From Clostridium sp. BJN0013 (GTDB lineage Bacteria; Bacillota; Clostridia; Clostridiales; Clostridiaceae): 64,000 nucleotides of DNA. Positions 15,978-25,211 of this stretch are shown one piece after another. Where the stretch lies: assembly GCF_040939125.1 (NCBI RefSeq), contig NZ_CP162495.1, positions 496,001 to 560,000 on the forward strand, read 5' to 3'. Positions within the stretch are counted from its first letter, which is position 1, and each line of letters begins with the position of its first letter. The notes under the pieces are model-generated. The model was not told the origin of the DNA and searched no databases. It was given only the letters and a program-made list of their open reading frames with translations. Made by a program: the position numbers and the translations under genes.

Positions 15978-17377
15978 AATTAAATTTAAATGAAGATGAT
16001 ATTTTAATGCTTTTGAATGATATTAATATAAAGGAAAATGAATTTAGCAGTGATGAGCTCAATGAAATTGAAAAGAAAGCAATCTGTAAAAATATTATTA
16101 GCAAAGTAAAATCTAAAAGCTCCAAAGTTAAAAGAAATTCTATTGCAGCAGCGGTTATTTTGTTGATAAGTATTCCAATATTCATATCACAAAAGGATGT
16201 TTTAGCCAATATGATAGAAAAACTCACTGTCATATCTGGCATTGGAGAAGTAAAGATTTCTTCAGATACCCCAAAAATTCTTAAAAACAGTCTTAAACAA
16301 GGTAATATAACTTTAGCGAATATGTATGTAGATAACAGTAAGATTGTAGTTACTTTAACCATTGAACCGGAAGAACTTAAACGCTCTTATTATATTATTA
16401 GAGACGAACATGGTAATTCCTATGAACTTAATAGGAGTGATAATCTTGCCATGATGCCGGATAATCACATAGGTTCATATAGAGCAGAATACAATGGCAA
16501 AGTAAAAAAAGCTAATAGTTATACTTTAAGTATTATGGATAATGATAAAAAATTTACTAAAGCAACTTTTAAACTGAAAAATTCTGATTTTAAAGAAGTT
16601 CCTGAATCAAATATATTATATACTGCAGCTAATGGAATAACTACGTTAAATGTGACTTCATTAAAAAGAGAGGGAAATATTTTAAAAGTAGATTATTATT
16701 TTACAGATACCTTACCAGATTTTAAATTAGAAAGAATAGATAAAGTTAATTGTGGAACCTTTGAAGAAAGTAAAAAATGGGAGTTAAAAGAACCAACTAG
16801 TATAAAATCAATAAATAATGATTCTATACAGGATTCTCGCATTATAATTTCCGATGAATATAATAATGCAGTATATGGACATGACAATACCAACTATTTA
16901 GATCAGGGAAATGAATCTCTATTCGATTTAAGCAAACTCACCGGCAAAAAGTTAAAATTGACTGTTCCAAAAGTAGTTTATCACGTTCAAAATGATTATT
17001 TGGGTAAAAGTAATGATTTTAAGATAGACTTAGATGTTCCTAAATCAGGAAAAAGTATTTTAAACAAAACTGGTGAGTATAAGGGAATTAAATATAAAAT
17101 TATTAGTATTCAGCGACTATCAGATAAAAGTGTAGAACTGATTTACAGTTATCTAAATGACGGCAGTGCAAAATTGCAAATTTGGGATATTTCTTTTGCA
17201 AGCGTCACTATGGGCGGAAATGGAAGTAACCATCATAGTAGATATAATGATAGTATTAAACATATTCTTGAAGATGAAAAAGTAATAGGTGATAAATTAC
17301 AATTAAACGAAATTGATGTGTCTTTTTCTTCAATAGGTCCTTTTGAAATAGAATTAGATCCATCAATGATTAAGTAG
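15974..17377 (+). CDS. DUF4179 membrane anti-sigma factor
   Basis: The 467-residue protein is translationally coupled to the sigma factor gene. Residues 1-50 form an acidic cytoplasmic anti-sigma segment (MKLNLNEDDILMLLND). One membrane helix follows near residues 54-70 (SIAAAVILLISIPIFI), then a long extracellular part beginning with the DUF4179-type DVLANMIEKLTVISGIGEVK. The remainder is beta-rich and would sense an envelope signal. Control of the partner sigma by proteolysis or conformational change is known for such pairs but not shown here. Confidence 0.85.
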   Translation: MKLNLNEDDILMLLNDINIKENEFSSDELNEIEKKAICKNIISKVKSKSSKVKRNSIAAAVILLISIPIFISQKDVLANMIEKLTVISGIGEVKISSDTPKILKNSLKQGNITLANMYVDNSKIVVTLTIEPEELKRSYYIIRDEHGNSYELNRSDNLAMMPDNHIGSYRAEYNGKVKKANSYTLSIMDNDKKFTKATFKLKNSDFKEVPESNILYTAANGITTLNVTSLKREGNILKVDYYFTDTLPDFKLERIDKVNCGTFEESKKWELKEPTSIKSINNDSIQDSRIIISDEYNNAVYGHDNTNYLDQGNESLFDLSKLTGKKLKLTVPKVVYHVQNDYLGKSNDFKIDLDVPKSGKSILNKTGEYKGIKYKIISIQRLSDKSVELIYSYLNDGSAKLQIWDISFASVTMGGNGSNHHSRYNDSIKHILEDEKVIGDKLQLNEIDVSFSSIGPFEIELDPSMIK

Positions 17378-17430
17378 TTTCTATACTCATAGTTAATCCA
17401 TATTTTCTATAATAGATTTTAAAAAGTCTG

Positions 17431-17495
17431 TAAAGAGAGAATCTCTTTCATGGTTCATGTGTTATACACAAATTATGAAAGGGGTTCTTTCTTTT
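17431..17495 (+). terminator. Probable terminator of the sigma/anti-sigma operon
   Basis: AGAGAATCTCTTTCAT and ATGAAAGGGGTTCTTT form an imperfect stem with G-U pairs, followed by CTTTTT. Confidence 0.6.
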
Positions 17496-17537
17496 TATGT
17501 AATACCCAAAAATTAACTCAAACAGGTAAACAATTGA

Positions 17538-18893
17538 TTATTTCTTTACCTGTTTGAATAACCAGTCTCGTACACCTTCAATTGTATAAGCATATTGCCA
17601 AGTATATCTATGGCTACCGCCCTTGAATACCGTATAATTGATGCTGCAGTTTGAACTCAGCATTTTACTTACGTCAGTTGCCAATTCATCTTTACTAGCT
17701 TCTGCATTCCAAGTTGCCTTGCTTACAGTAGCTCCTTTCTTTTTCAATACTTCAGTAATAGCATCCTCTCCTGGATTAGCCTTATTATCACCTTCTGATA
17801 CAATAATCCATAAGTTCTTATTTGCCATTGGACTTACTTTTGTAGGATCCCATTGACAAGCAACCAGTAATGATGCTGCAAACATGTCAGGATACTTGAT
17901 ATCCATAGAGATGGAAGTCATTCCTCCCATTGATTGACCAGTGTTGTATATACGATTGAAATCAATGCTATATTGTTTTTCCAACTGTTTTACAAGATCA
18001 ATTGTTATATCCATTTGATCGGTAGTTTGAGAAGTGTCATCAGCAATAATACTAGTATATTGTGGTGCAAGTACAAAGCATTCATTCTTTGCCTGTTCAG
18101 ATGGTTCTGCCCATACAACTGCTCCTAACCCCTGTGTTAACGTATTTGTAGGATTATTACTTACAACACCGGCATCATGCATAAACAACACTAATGGGTA
18201 CTTTTTAGATGAATCATAATTTTTTGGTACATATAGATTATACATAAGTTTTTCATTGTTGTAATTTGGATCTGTATAAGTAAGTTGCTTGAAGTCTTCT
18301 ACTACTAAATTAACATCCTTGGTACTTGTCATCGCTTTTGAATCGGCCTTATATATTTGACCTCCCACAGTTTCTATGTCACCACTTTGTGTTATATTCA
18401 CTGTCAACGGCTTACTTTTAGCTGAATCAGTGGCTTTTTCTCCTAATTTAGGACCAGCGCTGCCGGGCGTTTGATTACCGCTGCTTTGAGAAGCACCTTG
18501 CTAAGCATTTCCATTTTGACTGTCACTGCCACCATTTCCTGAATCAGATTTAATGGTTGTATCAAGCTCAACAATGACATATTTACCATTTACACCGTTA
18601 TCTGATTTTTTTGCTTCAGTATTAGCATATACCTTTGTAACGGTCTTTCCCTCAACTTTAAAATCTGATGTATTCAACTTAGAGGTATCTATAGCACTAT
18701 CGTATTGCAGCGCTGCGGCACTTACCTTTTGCCCATCTCCATATACTTCATTAATTGCTGTGACACTTTTAATATGCCCACTGCCTGGTGCTGATTTTGC
18801 AGTTAAACCACTAGATGAACATGCAGATAAATTTGTTATCGTAAAAAGCATGAAACCTGCTACTAGGGTAGACATTATTTTTTTCTTTTTCAT
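17538..18893 (-). pseudogene. Lipoprotein esterase/depolymerase with in-frame amber codon
   Basis: Read on the minus strand, a lipoprotein start at 18893 (signal peptide, lipobox-like LSACSSS) runs 130 codons and ends in TAG (18501-18503). The same frame continues without another stop through a Gly/Ser/Pro linker into an alpha/beta hydrolase. That part has YPLVLFMHDAG, the nucleophile elbow NTGQSMGGMTS and a His near the end (KGGSHRYTWQ). This looks like one 451-codon secreted esterase (PHB-depolymerase-like) split by a single nonsense codon. If restart occurs, the 289-residue catalytic part would lack an export signal. A GT39 gene lies upstream. Confidence 0.8.
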
Positions 18894-18991
18894 TATTGGC
18901 CTCCTTATTTTCCTTAATTATTAAATGTACAAAAAATTATAGTCTGCTGTTTGTATGGAGTTAAATTTTTACTTCTGTAAATAATCAGTCT

Positions 18992-21031
18992 CTAATTTTT
19001 AACACTACCGGCCAAATCATATATTTGTTCGGAGTTATTCTGATTTGAACTTTCTGAGGAATTTGTTGAAGCATAGGAAACAAGCTTGCCATTCTTTTGG
19101 ATCCAGGACATAATTTCATTGTTTGAATTACCTCTATTATCCTTGCTGTTACCACTGCCAGCTAAAACATATCGTATTTCTCCACTTTTTACACGAGCCT
19201 CAAATTGTTCCAAGGTCATAACAGTTTCATTTCCTTCAAATCCACTTAAAGATCCAACATACAAATTAGTATTAATGGTAAGGTTCTCTGCAGTGTTTAA
19301 TGAGGTCACAACAACTTGACTTTTTCCATTCACTTGATGACTATTTAAAAATTTAACTAAATCAGCTGTGTTAATATTTTGATTGTCGAATTCACGGTTG
19401 CTATTTCCATACATGCTTTTAGCTCCAGTTTGGCTTTGGTTTTTTGACGACTGTGAGGACAGCAACTCCATACCAGCGGAAGGGTTTGTCGAATCCACAG
19501 CATAAAACATTACAGCACTAGACCCGACCATAGGTGATATTAGAATTCCTGCAACACCCATGCAGACCAATACCCTATTAATTTTAGACAATCTGTTTTT
19601 GAAAAGGTTAATCCCTGACAATATTAATACAGGTACAAAGCATAACCCAATAAGTAAAACCATCAATATTTTAACTATCCGAGAGGAACTGTAGAAATAA
19701 GAAAGTATCAGCATCTGTACTGCACCATTTGCCAATAGTGCTAATGGTAGGAACCAAGCTTTCCATCCTCCCTCTTTGTACATTTGCCACATGGCTACGA
19801 TTCCGATCCCAGTCAAAGCTGCAGCAGGAGGTGCCATCATTGTTAAATAATGCGGATGGAATAACCCTGTATTGAAACTAAAATATATAAACTCCGGAAA
19901 TAGCCACATAAACCACAGGAGTAGTGCCTGCTTTTTATCAGTATCTAGTTTACTCCTCAGTTTTTCTTTTATTGATGCTGCTATAAATCCAAGGAATGCT
20001 AATGGAATAAACCAAATAATCTGATCTGAAAGAATATTTTTCGAAAACAAACGTGTAATACCTGCAGGTGTCTGGTTTCCCATGGAGCCTGCTAACCTGC
20101 TTCCGCCGCCAAATCCTCCACCTGAAAAGTTTTCATTCGTATCAGGGTTGTCTTGCTCTAAGCCTCTTTGGCCTGGATTATTTTGACTTGGCTCTCCTTG
20201 TCCAGGGCCTCCTGAACCATGACTCTGTTGATTACTGCTGCTGCTAAGGTTAAGTCTTTCTGTACCATTATGTCCTATAATAAGACCTATTTCGGTATTA
20301 TTGCCACTACTTCCTACATAGGGACGATTGCTTGCGGGTATAGAATCCACTATCAATGCCCAGGAAAACGATACTGCAAGCAAAATTGCCGTACCTGCAA
20401 ACAGATGGATAACCCGTCTTTTGATGGAAATTGTATTGGAAAGTAAATACATGATGTATATTGCTGGCAGGATCATATATGCCTGCAGTGCTTTAATATT
20501 AAATCCAATACCTATAAGTATCATGCCTAATATAAGATATTTAAATTTTCCCTCTCTGGCTGCAGCTGAAAGTGCCCAACATGCCAGCAATAAAACAAAT
20601 ACCAGCTGATTGTCGATTGTATTATTTCTGCTTACTGCTACAAACACAGGGGTAACAGAAAGGCACAGGGCTGAAATTAAACCAGCAGCACTGCCGAAAG
20701 ATTTTTTAACAATTACATATATCAACACAGTGGAAAGTACTCCCGCCAGAGCTTGTGGAAAAAGTAGACTCCATCCGTTAAAACCAAATATTTTAGCTGA
20801 GATTGCTTGAATCCAAAAACCCAAGGGAGGCTTATCAATAGTGACAAAACCTGCAGGATCCATGGCTACAAAAAAGAAGTTCTTAAGGCTCAGTGTCATG
20901 CTCTTTACTCCAGCTGCGTAATATTGATTAGAATATCCCTCTATTCCTAAATTTGAAAAATTTAGTACTGCAGACATAATTACAATAGCTGCAAGATAAA
21001 TATATTCTTTTGCTTCCTTGACTTTTTTCAA
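18992..21031 (-). CDS. GT39-family membrane glycosyltransferase
   Basis: This 679-residue protein resembles ArnT/PMT-type and YkcB-like mannosyltransferases, which move sugars from polyprenyl-phosphate donors onto surface molecules. It has about 12 hydrophobic helices. Family marks include YYAAGVKSMTLSLKNFFFVA, the loop DPAGFVTIDKPPLGFWIQ with its acidic pair, VSRNNTIDNQLVFVLLLAC and HPHYLTMMAPP. A Gly/Gln/Asn-rich loop (about residues 265-310) and a soluble C-terminal domain follow. AAAGGAGG precedes the ATG. It may modify envelope polymers; the acceptor is unknown. Confidence 0.9.
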   Translation of the reverse strand: MKKVKEAKEYIYLAAIVIMSAVLNFSNLGIEGYSNQYYAAGVKSMTLSLKNFFFVAMDPAGFVTIDKPPLGFWIQAISAKIFGFNGWSLLFPQALAGVLSTVLIYVIVKKSFGSAAGLISALCLSVTPVFVAVSRNNTIDNQLVFVLLLACWALSAAAREGKFKYLILGMILIGIGFNIKALQAYMILPAIYIMYLLSNTISIKRRVIHLFAGTAILLAVSFSWALIVDSIPASNRPYVGSSGNNTEIGLIIGHNGTERLNLSSSSNQQSHGSGGPGQGEPSQNNPGQRGLEQDNPDTNENFSGGGFGGGSRLAGSMGNQTPAGITRLFSKNILSDQIIWFIPLAFLGFIAASIKEKLRSKLDTDKKQALLLWFMWLFPEFIYFSFNTGLFHPHYLTMMAPPAAALTGIGIVAMWQMYKEGGWKAWFLPLALLANGAVQMLILSYFYSSSRIVKILMVLLIGLCFVPVLILSGINLFKNRLSKINRVLVCMGVAGILISPMVGSSAVMFYAVDSTNPSAGMELLSSQSSKNQSQTGAKSMYGNSNREFDNQNINTADLVKFLNSHQVNGKSQVVVTSLNTAENLTINTNLYVGSLSGFEGNETVMTLEQFEARVKSGEIRYVLAGSGNSKDNRGNSNNEIMSWIQKNGKLVSYASTNSSESSNQNNSEQIYDLAGSVKN

Positions 21032-21245
21032 TTTATGTATCCTCCTTTATGATATTCTATTTTTTTCAAGTTATCATCTTAAATGTTAACATACAAAAAC
21101 GGAATGATTATGTGAATACTATGTGATTTATAATGGACAGTTGTGAAAACTAAAAGCCACTCTCCATCAGGGAAAACGCTTTATTGTAAGGAGAGAGAAA
21201 AAAGATTTTTTAATCTGATAGAGATGTTGTATCAGCAGAATATGG

Positions 21246-21350
21246 GATAATGAGAGTATCTGTGACACCGAGGGCGAAGTATATTCCATAACTCAGGTGT
21301 TTCCATTAGATGTCTTATTGCATATTAGACGGAAAATTTATAATGCCTAG
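21246..21350 (+). pseudogene. C-terminal remnant of an unrecognised protein (copy 1)
   Basis: The frame DTEGEVYSITQVFPLDVLLH and then IRRKIYNA ends at a TAG. A diverged copy of the same stretch occurs at 28629-28692 (KVYSII, stop, GVALDILLYLHKIV). The two are remnants of one gene family that I do not recognise. The rest of 21032-21510 holds only the glycosyltransferase promoter side and unassigned sequence. Confidence 0.35.
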
Positions 21351-21510
21351 TTAGTCTGCTCACTATTGTGTGGAACTGATAAAATAGGCATAAAACCTTG
21401 ATACACAAGGCCTTATGGCTGTTTTTTATATTTTAAAGTATAAAATTGTATTTTCTAATTACACATATTATAATATATATAAATAATAAGTAAAATTATT
21501 TGGAGGTAAA

Positions 21511-22091
21511 AATGGAGAGGGTAGAACCAATAAGATCGGTCAAAAAAATAAATGATTTAAAGAAGTATTTTAATTGGATCAGGAAACATGAGAAATTATG
21601 CTTTAATAGTTTTGGGACTGAATTCAGCATTAAGAATATCAGATATGCTTTCACTTACCTGGGAAGATGTATTTGATTTTGAGGAAGACCAATTTAAGAC
21701 CCCATGTTTACATTAAAGAAAAGAAAACTGGTAAGGTTAAAAAATTTCTACTAAATAAAAACGCTGTAGGAGCACTTTCAAGGCTTAAAAAGAAACTTAA
21801 GCATAAAATGATCAGGAATATATTTTTAAGAGTAGAGAGGGACAAAATAGGCCAATTAACCGTTATATGGCTATAAAAATAATAAAGGGGGACTGTGAAG
21901 CAGTTGGGATAAAAGAACATATTGGCTGCCATAGTTTGCGTAAAACTTTTGGCTACCATTCATGGAAAAAGGGAGTGCCTATACCAATGCTCATGGAGCT
22001 ATATAACCACAGTAACCAAGCTATAACCAAACTTTATTTAGGTATCAATCAGAATGATATTGATGATGTATACCGTCTAATCGAATTATAA
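21511..22091 (+). pseudogene. Tyrosine recombinase/integrase remnant with frameshifts
   Basis: The start [20 protein letters not shown] is followed, in a shifted frame, by [20 protein letters not shown] and [11 protein letters not shown]. After another shift come [20 protein letters not shown] and, last, the catalytic end HSLRKTFGYHSWKKG and LYLGINQNDIDD. The RxxHxxR-type and Tyr residues can be traced, but at least two frame changes break the gene. It marks a once-mobile region that now also holds the HigBA and IS remnants. Confidence 0.75.
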
Positions 22092-22146
22092 GAGAGCCAT
22101 TTGTGAAAAATTTATAAATGGCTTTTTAACTTTAATATAAATCCTA

Positions 22147-22431
22147 TTAGGATTTAGTCTCACGAAATTCTATATGAAGATCTTTACCTAGAGCTTTTGC
22201 GATTTTTTGTAAGAAATCTATACTTGGATTGTAATTACCACTTTCTAGCCTAGAAATATTGCTTTGTCTTATACCAACTTTATCTGCAAATTGTTTTTGT
22301 GTTAAATGTTGGGCGTTTCTTTCTTCTATAATTTGTTTTATTATTTCATGTTTAGGAGTTAGTTTATTGTATTCTTTTCGAAATTCTTCATCTTTCATTT
22401 GTTTTTCGATAAACATATTTAAATTACTCAT
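22147..22431 (-). CDS. higA: XRE-family antitoxin, HigA-like
   Basis: The 94-residue protein has an N-terminal helical part and a Cro-type helix-turn-helix: LTQKQFADKVGIRQSNISRL and ESGNYNPSIDFLQKIAKALG. It overlaps the end of the toxin gene by 4 bases, with the order toxin then antitoxin on the minus strand, as in higBA. The frame is intact. It would repress its own promoter and neutralise HigB, but the adjacent toxin gene is broken. Confidence 0.85.
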   Translation of the reverse strand: MSNLNMFIEKQMKDEEFRKEYNKLTPKHEIIKQIIEERNAQHLTQKQFADKVGIRQSNISRLESGNYNPSIDFLQKIAKALGKDLHIEFRETKS

Positions 22432-22773
22432 TTTCCATATCTCCCTTCATAATCAGCTTTATATCTTAAGGCTCTGTCAATTTCACTTTTTGGCGTGTTT
22501 TGGGTTTTCTTAATAAAACCATTTGTAAGAATTATTCTATTTCCAACACAAAAGAAGTAAAAAATTCTGGATATATCACTGCCTAATTTGATTCTTAGTT
22601 CAAATATTCCATCCTTAATTGGTTTTGAATGAGGTTCTCTTAAGTCCATACCAAATTGTTGAAGTATATTTATTCATAAAGAGCTTTTGCACGCATTTTA
22701 ATATTTAACTGTTTAAAAACTACTCTACTGGAGCAATATTATCTTTTGTTCTGTAAAAATCTACATTCCACAT
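22428..22773 (-). pseudogene. higB: HigB/Gp49-type toxin, frameshifted at the 5' end
   Basis: The open part (22428-22649) encodes GIFELRIKLGSDISRIFYFF and TNGFIKKTQNTPKSEIDRAL, the core and end of a ribosome-dependent mRNA endonuclease of the Gp49/HigB type. The missing N-terminus is found upstream in other frames: MWNVDFYRTKDNIAPVE from the ATG at 22773 and then MRAKALYE. Two frame changes and a stop lie between them. The toxin is therefore probably inactive while its antitoxin gene remains whole. Confidence 0.75.
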
Positions 22774-23047
22774 TAGTAGTCCTTTCTTATATTTCATTGT
22801 GTTCAATTCTTAATATAAATATACCATGTATGATATAAAGAATATACCTTATTATGATATATTCTTTTAAAATAAAAAAAATTGCCCCAGTCATTACAGC
22901 AATTAATTCTTATATACAAAAATAATTATTTTTCTTTGAAAATTTTAGATAGATCTATTTCAGAGTTTTTATTCAATTAGGTACATATGGTTTTCAGTAT
23001 ATGATAATATTGCTAGCATTGGGCTATTTATGAAAAACAAAAAAACT

Positions 23048-23080
23048 CTTGACATTTATATTCTACTTTTGTAGAATATA
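23048..23080 (+). promoter_or_regulatory. Promoter with BlaI-type palindrome
   Basis: TTGACA (23048-23053) and TAGAAT (23071-23076) are 17 bases apart. An 11-bp perfect inverted repeat TTATATTCTAC / GTAGAATATAA with a TTTT centre fills the spacer and covers the -10 box. It is placed to let the BlaI-type repressor block its own operon. Confidence 0.85.
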
Positions 23081-23100
23081 AACTAAGGAGGTGATTTATA

Positions 23101-23469
23101 TTGTCAATTATGAAAATTCCTGAATCAGAATTAGAAGTTATGAAAATTATCTGGTCTAGTGAAATTCCTGTATCTTCAAAAGAAGTAGTTAAAATTATGG
23201 AAGGAAAAAAAGGATGGAAAATTACAACTACATTAACACTACTTTCACGTTTAGCAAAGAAAAAATTTATAACAGCAACAAAAGGTAAAAAAATCACTCA
23301 TTACACAGCTATTGTAACAGAAAATGAATATTTAAGATTAGAGACAAGAACTTTCTTTAAAAAAATTCATGGAAGCTCATTAAAAAGTTTTATTACTACG
23401 TTACATGAAAATAATGATATTACAGATGATGATTTAAATGAATTAGATAAATGGATAAAAAATAGGTGA
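23101..23469 (+). CDS. blaI: BlaI/MecI-family transcriptional repressor
   Basis: The 122-residue winged-helix protein starts at a TTG with AAGGAGG 10 bases upstream; the ATG three codons later is too far. It shows the family's IPESELEVMKIIWSSEIPVS and EGKKGWKITTTLTLLSRLAK, with a C-terminal dimer region. In known systems BlaI represses beta-lactamase or PBP genes and is cleaved when the BlaR1 sensor is activated. The sensor gene follows 4 bases later. No beta-lactamase gene is next to it. Confidence 0.95.
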   Translation: MSIMKIPESELEVMKIIWSSEIPVSSKEVVKIMEGKKGWKITTTLTLLSRLAKKKFITATKGKKITHYTAIVTENEYLRLETRTFFKKIHGSSLKSFITTLHENNDITDDDLNELDKWIKNR

Positions 23470-23473
23470 TAGT

Positions 23474-24820
23474 ATGATTGAAATATTTGTAAAAAATCTA
23501 TTGAAAGCATCTTTAGTAGGAAGTATAGGGATTATATCTATTATGATTTTGCAAAAAACTTTATTAAAAAAATATACTCGTGCATTTACCTATTATATAT
23601 GGTTAGCTGTAATAATAAAAATGCTTATACCTTTTAAAATCCCAATTTATATGTCAGAAAAAATATGTAATATTGTTGGATACTCGCCTAGCAATATTAA
23701 AACAATTATTAATAATGGAATTTCTATAAATCAAGGTATAAAAATAGAAAATAGCATCAATATAGTATCCGATAATAACAATTTAAATTATTTTATAATA
23801 GTGTTTCATTTGTGGTTAATTGTTTCGATAATATTTTTATCTTATCACATTATTTCTTATTTTGTTTTCAATAATAAAATTAAACATTTAGTTTACGATG
23901 TACCTGACAATAATATTAAAAATATATATTTGAAATTATTAAAAGAAATGAATATTAAGAAAAAAATTTCACTAAAGTCTTGCAAAGCAATTTCAACACC
24001 ATTAGGTATAGGAATATTTAATGCCCGCATAGTGATTCCTACTGTTTCATATGATATTCAGGAATTAAAATATATTTTAAAACATGAACTTATGCATTAT
24101 AAAAGACATGACATAATGTATAAAATTGTATTATTAATAACTTTATCAATACATTGGTTTAATCCTCTAGTTTACATAATGTGTAAAGTGATAAACAATG
24201 ATTGTGAACTATCTTGTGATGAAGCTGTACTTAAAAGATCAGATATAAAAGAAAGAAAATTATATGCGTCAGCTCTTGTCAATTCTTTAAGGCTTAATAA
24301 AAATAATATAGTAAAACAAAATCTAATTACAGGCTTTAATAATAAGAAGAATATATTAAAAAGGAGACTAGAAAATATGTTGAATTTAGAAACAAGAAAA
24401 AAAGGTATACTTATAGGTGCTTTGGCTACTATCATAACTGTAAGTTTATCGGTAAGTTTAAATACCTTAGCAAAAAGTAATACTGATGAACTCCATACTG
24501 ATGAACTCCATACTGAAAAATTTTATGCTGGAGAAACTATACAAGGCATTACCATAGTATCAGTTGATAAAGAGGGACGACCAACTAAGATTAAGTATAA
24601 AACTGATTCTGTTTTAAACGAAGAGAAAATTATGGAAATTATAGGCAAATCCGATAAAGATAGTATAAGAGTTAAACCTTATAGCACTAAACCAGTACAA
24701 TTTAATGTTTATACGTATGAAAATGCTCCATCAGATGTAAAAGCACAATATGAAGCTGATGTTAAGGCTGTGAATGGCAAAGTTTCTCCTTCAGATGAAA
24801 TACTTGTACCAACCGAATAA
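23474..24820 (+). CDS. BlaR1/M56-family membrane metalloprotease with acquired C-terminal segment
   Basis: The 448-residue protein has membrane helices near residues 14-28, 38-55, 105-130 and about 310-330. The zinc protease core is KHELMHYKRHD (HELMH at 204-208) with the later motif CELSCDEAV. This is the BlaR1/MecR1 sensor-protease plan, but the usual penicillin-binding sensor domain is absent. After the last helix comes a short KSNTDELHTDELHTEKF repeat. The final 53 residues come from a 159-bp segment identical to part of the gene at 28.2 kb. The 3' end is therefore chimeric. The original C-terminus is unknown. Confidence 0.85.
   Translation: MIEIFVKNLLKASLVGSIGIISIMILQKTLLKKYTRAFTYYIWLAVIIKMLIPFKIPIYMSEKICNIVGYSPSNIKTIINNGISINQGIKIENSINIVSDNNNLNYFIIVFHLWLIVSIIFLSYHIISYFVFNNKIKHLVYDVPDNNIKNIYLKLLKEMNIKKKISLKSCKAISTPLGIGIFNARIVIPTVSYDIQELKYILKHELMHYKRHDIMYKIVLLITLSIHWFNPLVYIMCKVINNDCELSCDEAVLKRSDIKERKLYASALVNSLRLNKNNIVKQNLITGFNNKKNILKRRLENMLNLETRKKGILIGALATIITVSLSVSLNTLAKSNTDELHTDELHTEKFYAGETIQGITIVSVDKEGRPTKIKYKTDSVLNEEKIMEIIGKSDKDSIRVKPYSTKPVQFNVYTYENAPSDVKAQYEADVKAVNGKVSPSDEILVPTE
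24652..24810 (+). repeat. 159-bp perfect inverted duplication, copy 1
   Basis: This segment (from CGATAAAGATAG to ATACTTGTACC) is identical, base for base, to the reverse complement of 28162-28320. Here it encodes the last residues of the BlaR1-like protein; there it encodes the middle of a secreted protein. The two copies face each other across an IS982 insertion. Confidence 0.95.
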
Positions 24821-24970
24821 TATTTTTTAATTCATACCATTATATGTATAATTATATGAAAATAACGCATTGCGCTAGTTAATATATTATAAGAAAAACC
24901 CTAACAAAAACTAATCACCTGGATTATAATTAAATTAGGAAAAGAAATTATAATAAGGAGATGATTAATT

Positions 24971-25117
24971 ATGTTAGAGTTCACTTATTATAATACTGAA
25001 AAAATTAATAATTTAAAAGACTTTTTTACAGCTGCTTTTGTTTTGATAGATGATATGTGCTTTCAAAAAAGAAACTTATTTTTGATTAAAGCTTCATGCA
25101 TTAATTTCAATGAATAG
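24971..25117 (+). pseudogene. IS982 transposase, N-terminal fragment
   Basis: After AAGGAG, the ATG opens MLEFTYYNTEKINNLKDFFT and then AAFVLIDD, the known N-terminus of clostridial IS982 transposases. The similarity stops after about 30 codons and the frame ends at 25117. The other end of the gene is at 27.1-27.5 kb. Confidence 0.75.
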
Positions 25118-25211
25118 CTTTATAACCGACATTCCACATGTAAAAATTAACAAATAATTAATTACATTTAGCACTCCACTAAGATATTAGAATATATTAT
25201 TATATTGTTCA

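Noticed and set aside
17538-18893. Pyrrolysine or programmed readthrough at the amber codon
   Set aside because: There is no Pyl system in the window and no readthrough signal that I know; a nonsense mutation is simpler.
24480-24520. Short tandem repeat (ACTGATGAACTCCAT twice) in the BlaR1-like gene, considered as a phase-variation tract
   Set aside because: There are only two copies of a 15-base unit, which keeps the frame; this is not enough to claim slippage control.
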